The notes beneath the pieces were generated by a model, which was given only the letters and a program-made list of their open reading frames with translations, did not search any database and was not told where the DNA came from. Both the position numbers and the translations under genes were made by a program. A stretch of DNA of 64,000 bases from Terfezia claveryi (lineage: Eukaryota; Ascomycota; Pezizomycetes; Pezizales; Pezizaceae). Positions 30,958 through 41,706 of the stretch are shown here, in pieces. The stretch lies in assembly GCA_015179025.1 (NCBI GenBank), contig WHUX01000103.1, forward strand, positions 124,001 to 188,000. Reading direction: 5' to 3'. Each line of letters starts with the position of its first letter. Position 1 is the first letter of the stretch.

Positions 30958-33024
30958 CTGGAACCAGTTTCCGCCGCCATCGGAATCACCGGGTTCGCTT
31001 TCTCACTCTTTGCGACTTGTATCAGAGGCTTCCTACTCCTTTCATCTGCGCAAAACCTCGGTCAGGACGCCTCCACACTACGATGTATGCTTCATCTAGA
31101 AGAATACCGCCTTGTGCAGTGGGGTGAGCAGTCGGGATTGTTTCGCTCCCAGGCAGAGATGGTGGCCGGGGTGTTGCACGAGCGGCTAAATCGGGGCTTA
31201 ATTGAGGAGACGCTGTCTGAGCTGGCAACACTGCTTACAGATGCAGATGCAATGAAGCAGAAGTATGGGTTGGAGATTGCAGCGGAGAAGGGTGCGGGGA
31301 AGTTGGTGCCGGAGGATGTCCCGGAGTATGTTGCTCGAGGAGGAGTATTGGGAGGTGCTGTGAGTGCGAAAAAGCGGACTAAGATATTGTATGTTGCGGG
31401 TTTGTTTAAGGATATTCCCCGGAAAATGATATGGATTGTGGCCGATAAAGCAGATTTTGAAAACCTGATTAGGCAGATTGGATTTTTTGTACAGAGGCTG
31501 GTGGATTTGTTGGATGGTCAGCAGCAAGAGATCATGAGGAATGATATTAGGGTGTTGTTGTTGAATGTTGTGGCGTTGAATGATAAACTCGATGAATTGA
31601 AGGCGATTCAGAGCAGTGTGGAGTTGGTGGTGGGGCAGGATAACCCAATGGCATCTTCAGCAGCAGTGAAGCATCTCCGGATGCAGCTTTTGGATGCATA
31701 TGACCAGGCTCCTCCACCATATCTCGCCAACGCCTGTGGACAGCACTTGACCCCCATGGACTCCCCCTCGCACATGTCGGTCTATTCCACCTCTCCAAAT
31801 AGGAATGGCAATAGCGGTGACCGTAGCTCCCTACGATACGAATATGGAACAAGGCCGCGATCAAAGTCTCCAGCTAGACCTCTTAATTACCGGAGGAGAA
31901 ACCCGCTCCCTACAGTTGACCCGAGCCTTATATCTTGCAAGTCTGCTGAGGTTCCTCGTCCGACTCGAGAGACTGCACTCTACACAACACAGCCTGATTG
32001 CCTGGAACCGATCTATATTGAGTGGAAATCCATCAACAAACCATTACGGTCAAAAATCCGCCCCCGAGTCGAGAATCTTGCACACCTACTGCATGCTCCT
32101 AAACACTCGTCTTTCCGCACATTACACTGCAGGGGGTTCTTTGAAGACTACGAGAAGGCTCAATATGCATTTGTTTTTGACCGACCCGCGGAAGCTGACC
32201 CTAATAAGTCCCCGGTCAGTTTATTGCAGATGTTCCGGTTGAAAAATTTTCTTCCATCTCAAACACAGCGGGTGGGGTTGGCGCGAATTTTGGCAAGCGC
32301 GTTGAGTCAGTTGCACAGTGCTGGCTGGCTGCATAAGTCGCTGAGGGCAGACAACATCCTTTTCTTCCCTTCCCAGCCAAAGCCGGGGAGGCACAAGTGG
32401 GGAATAAGCCTTGATCAGCCGTATTTAGTCGGCTATGAGTATGCCCGGTTCGACGGAACCAGTGAGGTAAGCGAGCAGCCATCATCGAATCCGGAGCATG
32501 ATATTTATCGGCATCCCTTGGCTATTGGTGATTTTTCTGAAAGCTTCAATCGGCTCTTTGATATTTACTCACTGGGCCTGATATTCCTCGAGATTGCGCA
32601 ATGGCGCCCCCTGCGGAAGATTGTTTCAAAGGTCGTCCCAGAGTTAGCCTCGATTGCGGGGAATAACGGCGGGTCTGCATCAAAATCGTCGAAATTAAAA
32701 AAACCCATAGCTGGTGTGCTGAATTCTGGCTCTGCTCCGGTGCCCCACGTGCCATTGACACAGATTATGAAGATTAGGGAGTGGTTGCTAGACCCGACGA
32801 CGGAGGAAAATATGCCGGGAACTTTGGATTTCTTGATGGGTGAGATATACCGCGATGTGGTGATGAGGTGTCTGAAGGGCGATTTGGTAGACCGGAGCAG
32901 CGACGAAGTCGAGGAAATGAGGGAAGAGGATGAGTATGAGGATTTATCGGATTTGGGGGGTGCTAGGGTCACGGAGGGTTTTTTTGTGAAGGTTGTGCGG
33001 GAACTGGAGAGGTGTGTAGTTTAG
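30958..33024 (+). CDS. HeLo-domain protein with C-terminal kinase-like (pseudokinase) domain
   Basis: The first ATG (31087) gives 645 residues, but the same frame is open upstream to 30898. It codes the conserved HeLo N-terminus EPVSAAIGITGFAFSLFATC directly after a CTG (30958) with A at -3 and G at +4. I therefore choose 30958 (688 residues), either as a near-cognate start or as a lost ATG. Residues 1-210 are a HeLo (prion-inhibition) domain with LHLEEYRLVQWGEQSGLF. A Ser/Arg/Pro linker follows. Residues about 320-600 are kinase-like: LHKSLRADNILFF replaces the HRD loop and LVGYEYAR replaces DFG, so catalysis is doubtful. Such HeLo/kinase-like proteins belong to fungal incompatibility and cell-death signalling, where HeLo acts at membranes. 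An acidic stretch (EEMREEDEYEDLSD) lies near the end. The frame is uninterrupted and GC-rich, unlike the transposons. The 13.8-kb element ends about 200 bp upstream. Confidence 0.8.
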   Translation: MEPVSAAIGITGFAFSLFATCIRGFLLLSSAQNLGQDASTLRCMLHLEEYRLVQWGEQSGLFRSQAEMVAGVLHERLNRGLIEETLSELATLLTDADAMKQKYGLEIAAEKGAGKLVPEDVPEYVARGGVLGGAVSAKKRTKILYVAGLFKDIPRKMIWIVADKADFENLIRQIGFFVQRLVDLLDGQQQEIMRNDIRVLLLNVVALNDKLDELKAIQSSVELVVGQDNPMASSAAVKHLRMQLLDAYDQAPPPYLANACGQHLTPMDSPSHMSVYSTSPNRNGNSGDRSSLRYEYGTRPRSKSPARPLNYRRRNPLPTVDPSLISCKSAEVPRPTRETALYTTQPDCLEPIYIEWKSINKPLRSKIRPRVENLAHLLHAPKHSSFRTLHCRGFFEDYEKAQYAFVFDRPAEADPNKSPVSLLQMFRLKNFLPSQTQRVGLARILASALSQLHSAGWLHKSLRADNILFFPSQPKPGRHKWGISLDQPYLVGYEYARFDGTSEVSEQPSSNPEHDIYRHPLAIGDFSESFNRLFDIYSLGLIFLEIAQWRPLRKIVSKVVPELASIAGNNGGSASKSSKLKKPIAGVLNSGSAPVPHVPLTQIMKIREWLLDPTTEENMPGTLDFLMGEIYRDVVMRCLKGDLVDRSSDEVEEMREEDEYEDLSDLGGARVTEGFFVKVVRELERCVV

Positions 33025-35793
33025 AAAATTGTATCCGAATATTTTTATATATATACGTATCTTCAGAGCATATGTGTTAGCTCAATAGAGTAGTTTATTG
33101 CTAGAATTCCAGCATGCATATACATATGCTGATACTTCGTGATTCGTAGAACTTGTAATTGAATAAAAATTCAGGTGTTGTAATACAGCTGGTCGTGGGA
33201 GCCAGCCGCAATTATATCGTGACCGCTCCTGATCTTGAAAACCTCGTGGGGGGACGGGGGAGGAGGAGACTGGAAGGTCAAAATTCGAGAGCTAACCAGA
33301 GTATGTTTCATTAAAATATCTAGCCAGTCTCGGAGATATAGGCAATAGCTATATACTGTAGTCCCGGAGCCATTATCTTACAATACAGAATTTCAACACT
33401 GGAAAATTTACCGTTTGCAGCTTGCTATGTGGTTCATATTGCTTTGTGTGAGTTCTGGTTTGTGATCGTCTAGGGCGATTTCCAAGGGAGCTCGAATCAG
33501 GAAGGATGGGATCTCGGTAGCCAGTCATTGAAGACCAATAATGTATGGGGGTCACGTACGCAAGCACGATATAGAAAATTTTTCCCGATATCGATAATGC
33601 TTAAGACTAGTTAGCCCAGATGCTTCTATTTCGTAACTACGAGACTGTCCCATGTCGCACCCAAGGTCTCCAGAACTATGTACTATACGTCACACATACC
33701 ACTCCAAAACTATGCTCAAATACTGGTACCGTATTAATTCACAAGTAAGACAGTATCACTCGGCAGGATAGTATTGGTGTTTAAGACAGGGCACTATGTA
33801 ACAGCCTAAGCTTGGCCGAGATATCCGAATCGTTGTATTAGACAACAAATTTTTCATATATGACAGTAGTGATAGTGTGGTAATCTTGACGTTGACTGAC
33901 GCAGCCGGTTTCTTACATTCATCACCAACCTCACTTGTTCCAACGTCAATGCCGCTGGTACCTCGTGCTGGACCTAATGCGCAAACAAGAAGCCAAAAAC
34001 CTCGAGCAACCTTTGTTTTGCAACTGTAGAAGTCTGGCAAGCGGACACAGATTCCACCACTATCAAAGGCGGATGCTGAAGGACCTGATGTGTGGCACAA
34101 GATATTGTACACTTCAATGTTACGTGAGGCTGGAAAGGATGCAACGGCTTTGAATACTCCAGTCCGAGGACATCAATCCCGGGATTTCAAACTGGCAACT
34201 ACCTCCCTGAAGACCAACCCGACCTGCCAATAGACAGAGAATATGAAGGTTCCGACCTTGAGTTTTTTAGATGATGATGAGGAGGAGGTGGATGGAAGTG
34301 ATGATGAGCAGGGAGAGTATATTAATGAAGAAGAGGCTGTTCAATATGCCAAGATTACGCTTGGAGGAGATCGTGTAACAAGATATCAATTATGCCACTA
34401 TAGGTGTCTTTCCCAAAAGTTTTTTATAAGACAGTATCTCGTATATAAGCTAGTATCGGTAATGACTATTCTCCAAAAAAAAGAAAAAGAAAGATCAGAG
34501 TCAGTGCGTACAAATGTGCATAGGTAAAGGGCGATGTTGAAGTTTGACCAGCAACTATGGTTTTCATGGCTAATGCTTACTAGAATAGTCTACTTTCCAC
34601 AACATATTTCTTATTCGCGTTCCATACCCATAGCATATCCTCCTTACACAGCGTCTTATTGGAGAGTACTTTCTTATACGTTATTACTTTCTGGTCCGCG
34701 AGATTTTACTAAAGATAACGACGCTGAAGGATTTACCTACCTGATGCGTAGGATAGCATATGCGCGCTGCTCGACATTTAAACGGGAGCAATAGCAATGT
34801 GAGAGACATCCGGGATAACTGGACATTACGAGGACCTTGAGGGTTAATCGCAGTCGGAACTCTTCAATGGGGCATGATATCTTTTTTTTTAAAATTTTTT
34901 CTTTAATACTAATTACTCCTATTCGGTCCCAGTGAGGACTTTGAGGAGCCACCCGGAAACCCGGTGAATTCACGGACAAGGCAAGTTAATCTGCCAGGTC
35001 CAACGCTAAATACACCGCAATATAACGAATGACATGAATCTGTTACGAGACTAAGTAATAGATGAAAAAGAAGAAGAATAGCAGTGGCCCTCATGTGTCT
35101 GGTTCTTCTGAGGCATCGTGAAGTATAGGATAGGTGGTATGCTCCTTCACTATCAGTTTTTAACTTTGGTTTTAGGGGAATGTTGATTTCAGCTAGGAAT
35201 TGTTGTGCCCAGGCTGCATCCTTATATTCCAAGTTTATCACATGACTAAGGGTAACGAAATTTACTTATGATCTTATGCTTCGAGCGGAGCTGGGGATGG
35301 ATATGGCCTGGGCTTCCCGACATTTCAGCAAAAGAAACGGGTGTATTGGCAGTGTAAGCCTCGGATAGTAGGATATAAGGGGAGGAAGCAGGGATTAGTT
35401 GTAGTCGAAACTGATGCGGTCATGGGACATCTTATGGAGAATTTAAGGGTGAAGAGTTGGGGAATTATTGCGTAATAAGTATTTTTTTCCTGCCAAGGTA
35501 AATTCCTCAAATTTATCGGCGCTGTTTCAATTCAATGAGAGGGTTCTCGGCCAGCGAGGGGGCCATTACTGTCAATTGCATGGAAATGGGAATCTGGGGC
35601 TTGGAGTATAGTCTAATCCTATAATCACTGTAATAATAAGTTCAGGTAATAGAAGTCCTTCTGTAGGGTCATTTACCTTCAGTAAAGTAACAGGAAAGTA
35701 GAAATGCAAAGCGTCCAAGCGACGTAGTTAGTATTGCCTTAATTAACTAGCGAATGCAACGTGCAGCACTCCACATATTCGACTACGAGTGTT
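33025..35793. other. Non-coding stretch
   Basis: No supported gene. There are short open frames, among them an acidic one at 34243-34527 (LDDDEEEVDGSDDEQGEY) without a recognisable domain. The A/T junction at 34881-34931 followed by ATTACTCCTATTCGGTCCCA repeats the motif at 7117. Confidence 0.45.
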
Positions 35794-35933
35794 CGATATT
35801 CTCGGCGTTGTGCAATGGGCCCCCCTGTGGAAGATTGTGTGAAAAGTCATCCAGAGCTAGCCTCGATCGCAAAATTATGGTGGGACTGCGTCGAGATCAT
35901 CGAAGTTTGAAAAGTCAATACATAGGTAGTGTG
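35794..35933 (+). pseudogene. Relic of a paralogue of the HeLo/kinase-like gene
   Basis: About 140 bp align by eye with 32575-32720 of the upstream gene. Shared stretches include TTG(T/C)GCAATGG, CCCCCTG, GGAAGATTGT, CCAGAG(C/T)TAGCCTCGAT and ATCGAAGTT/ATCGTCGAAATT. Indels and stops break the frame. The relic ends exactly where the LTR of element G1 begins, so G1 inserted into it. Confidence 0.65.
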
Positions 35934-36109
35934 TGTAAGGTGGAAGTCACATGAGATTGCTACATGGGTGGAAACCTCACATGAGAGAAGGGACGGTGCT
36001 CCCTCTTTGGGAAGTGAGGACTGAGGCCCTGGAGGAAGCTTGTACTATAAAGACCTTGAGACTTGTAGATAGAGAGAATCCATCCTGCATTACTCATGTC
36101 TCTTTTACA
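35934..36109 (+). repeat. Candidate 5' LTR of G1
   Basis: Begins TGTAAGGTGG and ends CTTTTACA, giving a TGTAA/TTACA inverted end. It holds a TATA-like ACTATAAAG near 36044. A possible primer-binding site TTGGTAGCAATAC follows after two bases. No second copy is present in the window to confirm it. Confidence 0.5.
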
Positions 36110-36352
36110 ACTTGGTAGCAATACTTCGTTTGAATGGGGAACCCCCTTATTACTTCTATTTTTCGAGAGACTCTCTCCTATCTTAGATTCACAAGTAAGC
36201 TCCCTACTGAGCTAGAGCTCTAGAGCACGAGACTGAGCGGAGCTCTGGCAGAGATTGAGAGTCTGAAAACCTTGAGACATTAAAGAACAACCACTTGAAA
36301 AAGACTATATGGGAGTGTTGGGATTTAGCCTCAGAAACTCTACTTAAAGAAA

Positions 36353-37700
36353 ATGTCAGAAGTAAGGATGTCTTGCCCCTTAGGTCTTCCTAAAACACCT
36401 CCGGGAACGGGAAGAACAGGAACCAGACCAAACGAGACCAGAAATCCTGAACAAGACATATATTCCCTATTGCCATCAGGCAACAAAGATGAAAGTAAGG
36501 ATAGTGAACCTCCAGAATCAAACGACAGAGAAAATAGAGACGATCAACTACTACTAGTGACAAAATTTACGACAAGAACCCTGATGTTCCCTCCTCCTCA
36601 GACAAAAACCCCTTGGACGGCACCCACCCGAAACGTCATATCGAGACAACCTTTGGAAGAGATCAGAACTACTCCTGAAGTGAGAAACAAAGAAGGAAGA
36701 ACAACAAAGGCACAGGACAACCTTAAAGCTCAACAAGATTTACACATAAGTGATAACATGGAGAACTTTAAGAAGTGGTTCATGGAACTGGAAAGGAAGA
36801 GGAACGAGGAAAGAAAGAAAGCTAACAGTAGGCTGAGGGAAGAAATCAGCAAGTTAGGAGACAGAATATTTTGCTTAGAATGGGGGAAAGGAGACGTCCC
36901 CACCACTCCACTAAGTAGTACCGGTATGTCCGCGGGGAATGTATCTGTAGTTGTAGCACATGCAAACATCTGGAACCCCAGACCAGAAGGAATAAGGATG
37001 GGGAATAGAATCAATGACCTTATGAGAAGACAGGAGGGAAGCATGGAGTATCAACTAGATAGGGAAGAATCTATGGATGAAGTCGATGCATCACACAGGG
37101 AACAGCTGGCAGACTGTCACCGGGGAACAAGAAGACATCAGAACGAACCAATAACTGAACACCCATATGCGAATGACTATAAAGGATCACTAAAAGTAGA
37201 GGATGTTGGAGAGTTCAGTAGGAAAGATGTTGAATACTATATACGGTCCCTGGAAGTAATTTCGGAAGTCTACGGGGAAGACAGAGTGATTGCTGTCCTG
37301 CCGAGATGTATGAAAGGAGTGGCAAAGGTATGGTTCATATCTTTATCCCCGAATAATTATTCCATAATAAGGTTCTTGCATGGATGGGCCTACCTATTGA
37401 GAGATGCTTTTGGAGAAGATCTGCAGAGGAGTAAGGAGAGAGCTGAGGCAAGAATCTTCCAACCATAGAAGGAGACGATGGAGGAATACTTCTATGACAA
37501 GTTAGCTCTGCACAGAAGAGCAGAAGCAGATATTACGGAAGTAGAAGTAATTAGAGAAATATGGAAAGAGCTATCGCCACATGCATCAGATCTGATGGTG
37601 GTCTCATAGAAATAACATAACCAGAGGGAATTCAGAGATGAGCTGATCCAAAGATTTAAGATGATGGAAAAGGCGAAAAGAAGAGGAGGAAGAAATCATT
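36353..37700 (+). pseudogene. gag: G1 gag
   Basis: ATG at 36353 opens 371 codons, and the gag frame carries on past a TAG (37466). The N-terminus is Pro/Thr/Glu-rich and low-complexity. A charged coiled coil follows (FMELERKRNEERKKANSRLR). The retrotransposon gag core is readable from 37190: EDVGEFSRKDVEYYIRSLEV, then KGVAKVWFISLS and EEYFYDKLALHRRAEADI. No zinc knuckle is readable before frames are lost near 37700. Confidence 0.6.
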
Positions 37701-37934
37701 ATAAGAAAGAAGAATAAAGGAAGAGACGGAAAATACAATAGTAGTGGTAAAAGTCAATTCTGATACGACCCCCGACAGACTCGAGACAGAGGTGGAAGCA
37801 CTGGGAAATAGATAAAGAGTGAAACAAAAGGGGAGATAGGTAAAAAGAAAAAGGACTCGGATAAAGAGCAGGAAAAGAACTACGACAAGGAAGGGAAAAA
37901 GAGTGAATCTGATCCAGCAAGAAAGTTATATAAA

Positions 37935-39218
37935 ATGACAGTTAAAAAGAATGACAACTATGAAACCAACCCAGATGGAGCTGATTCACTGAGGGAAGAA
38001 GACAACGAAGATGAATTCATGGGTGAGGGAGGCTCTACAACCTTCTACCACATAAAAGTCTGGACATTCTTCTCCTTCCTGAAAAGTAGAGTTGTCTCTT
38101 CTGCAGGAAATATGAAGATAAAAGAACTGCCAATACCCACCTCAATGGGGAATGGACTCTCTTATCTGAATGGACAACCACTACCCTTGAAGGCATGGCT
38201 GAGGAAACCAGATGGGGAAACACCCACTACAATGGGCTGCAGGGATAGTAGAGGTCAATGTTTGATTCACCTAGAAACATTGAGGAAGAATGTACTAAAT
38301 GCCGAAATCAGAAAGGACTCACAGACCCAACCACACTTTAAAGGAATTGGAGGTGGAAAAACTGACACCTTGGGGTTTGCCATAATTCCCATCTACCTTC
38401 CGGACAACCTGGCATTGAAAGGGAATATAAAAGAGGAACGTATTGTGAAGATCTACATCGAGTTCCAAGTAGTAAAGAAATTGGACTACAACTTCTTGAT
38501 AGGAAGGGACGCCACAAGGGCTTACGGTATAGATTTCATAGAAAGCAAAGGAATTATTAGAATTGGGAAAATGGAAATACCAATAGCAGACCGAAAAGAG
38601 AAGGAAATTATGAAGACAGTTCGCAATGGGGTTATTATTACTCGGGATGTAATCATGCCCCCACACAATGATGCCCACATCCCTATAGGAATTTCAGGAG
38701 GATATCCTGAAAGACAAACACTACTATTCTCCTCAAAGGTATTTGTGGATACCTCAAGGGAACTACAAGGAAAGATACCTGCGACCCTGCTATACAAAAC
38801 TACTCCAGTACTGACATTCGCAAACTTATGTGACTCCCCAATCAAGCTAAAGAAAGGGGAACTTGTGGGAACAGTAACGGTAGTAAAGGCGAACACGAAG
38901 ATGACGTATTTTACTACCCTGGCAATCTCACAACTGTCAGTGAGCAAGATCACTAACCCAGTGGTATCAACTGAATCAAACCCGGTCAAAACAAATGTGA
39001 CAATGATCCATACCAAATGGAATGATGACAACACCCCGACATCCAGGCTAGATGAATTTTGGGCAAAAAGCGTGGAACCGAAACTAGTGGAAAAAGCAGA
39101 CAGACTGGTCAGCCAGCACTAGAATACAAAAGAGATGCAACGGAAGGATGTAGGGACAAAAGTATCGAGACAATGGGAAAGGAAGGTGAAGAAGGACGAA
39201 GAAAAGGGGCATTTCCAT
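37935..39218 (+). pseudogene. G1 retropepsin region
   Basis: A 395-codon frame. The protease block reads TTMGCRDSRGQCLIHLETL, where the usual active-site D-S-G is D-S-R, one G-to-A change. It continues to the FLIGRDATRAYGIDF flap/ILG-equivalent region. The frame goes on past a TAG and is cut by the foldback element at 39219. It resumes at 41707 with VNKERDREVAKYLDN. Confidence 0.6.
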
Positions 39219-41704
39219 CAGCAAAAAAAATTGTGCGTCAGGACGTATCACCAAGCGTCCGGACGCGAGTTTGCGTCCGGTGCGTCCTGTGCGTCTGGAC
39301 GCACTAGAACGTTGCCCCCTCGCCTGTGACGCAACACCAATGCTGGGCAGTTGCTCTCGCATCTGGACGCACTGGAACGTTGCCCCCTCGCCTGGGACGC
39401 AACACCAATGCTAGGCAGTTGATCTCGCATCTGGGATGCACTGGGATGTTGGCCCCGTTCCTGGGACGCAAGCATACGTGCAACCTTTGTCCCGACGCAC
39501 TTGGAAACACAACCCGCTTACAGCTTGCATCTGCTACGTTCTTACACCAGCCAGCTATGTAGCCGGGTTTGCAACCTTTGAATATGCATACAGCAGAAAT
39601 ATTCATTGTATTCGCCAATTATTATATACACAGAGAGGTATTTAGCAATAGATATGTACACGGAACATTTGTGCAGCAACACTCGCTCTAACCCTTGGCC
39701 TAACCTTCGCTCTAACTCTCGTTGTATCCATCGCTCTAACTCTCGCTCTAATGCTCGCTCTAATTCTCGCTCTAATGCTCGCTCTAATGCTCGCTCTAAT
39801 GCTCTCTCTAATACTCGCTGTAATATGCTGGGAATAATGAGCAAAGGGAAAAAGCGCGGGGAAGGGAAGTATATATACAGGAAAACCATAGTTGCCAAGG
39901 CCGACTGCTAAGGCCGACAATTTAGACTTTCCGAAGACAATGAGATAAGGGATAATAAGAGAAGTGGCACGACAGTGATCAACGGCGCTCAGCCCCCCAT
40001 TCGCACGCGGGTGCCGTACTACTCAATGCCTGGCGTGGTAATAGTCATATTGGGAAATCGTAGTCGTGGTACTGCGACCGAGACAAGTACTGCGGAGTTC
40101 ACGCTTTGTGATATATCCCGTAGGAATTCATGCATTCACGGGCATATATATATAAGTATCCGAAAGCACGAGTTTCTCGCACATATATATATATGTCTCC
40201 AAAAGCACGAGTTTCTTGCATATATATATAAGTCTCCAAAAGCACGAGTTTCTCGCATATATATATATATAAGCGCGCAAATGCATGGATTTCTCGCACA
40301 TATATATATATGTCTCCAAAAGCACGAGTTTCTCGCATATATATATATATAAGCGCGCGAATGCATGGATTTCTCGCACATATATCTATATGTCTCCAAA
40401 AGCACGAGTTTCTCGCACATATATATATATGTTTCCAAAAGCACGAGTTTCTCGCATATATATATAAGTCTCCAAAAGCACGAGTTTCTCGCACATATAT
40501 ATATATGTCTCCGAAAGCACGAGTTTCTCGCACATATATATATATGTCTCCAAAAGCACGAGTTTCTCGAATATATATATATAAGTCTCCAAAAGCACGA
40601 GTTTCTCGCATATATATATATATAAGCGCGCGAATGCATGGATTTGTCGCATATATATATATATATAAGCCCGCGAATGCATGGATTTCTCGCATATATA
40701 TACTTACTTATATAAGCCCGCGCATGCATGAATTCCTACGGGATATATCACAAAGCGTGAACTCCGCAGTACTTGTCTCGGTCGCAGTACCACGACTACG
40801 ATTTCCCAATATGACTATTACCACGCCAGGCATTGAGTAGTACGGCACCCGCGTGCGAATGGGGGCTGAGCGCCATTGATCACTGTCGTGCCACTTCTCT
40901 TATTATCCCTTATCTCATTGTCTTCGGAAAGTCTAAATTGTCGGCCTTAGCAGTCGGCCTTGGCAACTATGGTTTTCCTGTATATATACTTCCCTTCCCC
41001 GCGCTTTTTCCCTTTGATCATTATTCCCAGCATATTACAGCGAGTATTAGAGAGAGCATTAGAGCGAGCATTAGAGCGAGCATTAGAGCGAGAGTTAGAG
41101 CGATGGATACAACGAGAGTTAGAGCGAAGGTTAGGCCAAGGGTTAGAGCGAGTGTTGCTGCACAAATGTTCCGTGTACATATCTATTGCTAAATACCTCT
41201 CTGTGTATATAATAATTGGCGAATACAATGAATATTTCTGCTGCATGCATATGCAAAGGTTGCAAACCCGGCTACATAGCTGGCTGGTGTAAGAACGTAG
41301 CAGATGCAAGCTGTAAGCGGGTTGTGTTTCCAAGTGCGTCGGGACAAAGGTTGCATGTATGCTTGCGTCCCAGGCACGGGGGCAACATCCCAGTGCATCC
41401 CAGATGCGAGAGCAACTGCCCAGCATTGGTGTTGCGTCCCAGGCGAGGGGGCAACGTGCCAGTGCGTCCCAGATGCGACAGCAACTGCCCAGCATTGGTG
41501 TTGCGTCCCAGGCGTGTGAGCAATGTCACAGTGCGTCCTAGACGCGAGCGCAACTGCCAAGAATTGGTGTTGCGTCCCAGGCGTGTGAGCAACGTCCCAG
41601 TGCGTCAGGACGGTAGCGCAACAAGCGTTCGCGTCCTGATTTTGAGTTATCGTCCCGTGCGTTACATGCGTCTGACGCACAGGACGCAAATATTATTTTT
41701 GCTG
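39219..41704. mobile_element. 2.5-kb foldback element (long palindrome) inside G1
   Basis: The two arms, about 39219-40135 and 40735-41704, are inverted copies of each other; for example GACTTTCCGAAGACAATGAG at 39926 is inverted near 40920. The outer ends are CAGCAAAAA...TTTTTGCTG with AT duplicated on each side. Excision with one AT restores the G1 frame. The arms contain 12-bp repeats (GCTCTAATGCTC type) at 39680-39830 and 41040-41150. They also have about 70-bp repeats built on GGACGCAACACCAATGCTGG at 39290-39440 and 41380-41600. Open frames in it are mirror translations of repeats, not genes. Confidence 0.85.
40135..40735. repeat. Minisatellite loop of the foldback element
   Basis: About 16 units of roughly 37 bp with the core AAGCACGAGTTTCTCGCA followed by (TA)5-8 and AGTCTCCAAA or AAGCGCGCGAATGCATGG. 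Each unit contains CGAGTTTCTCG, an 11-nt mini-hairpin, and a TATATA tract. Confidence 0.9.
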
Positions 41705-41706
41705 AT

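Noticed and set aside
40099..40840. Long open frames rich in IYIY/RETRAFGD repeats on both strands
   Set aside because: They are translations of the palindromic minisatellite in the foldback loop; mirror frames exist on both strands and no start or composition supports a gene.
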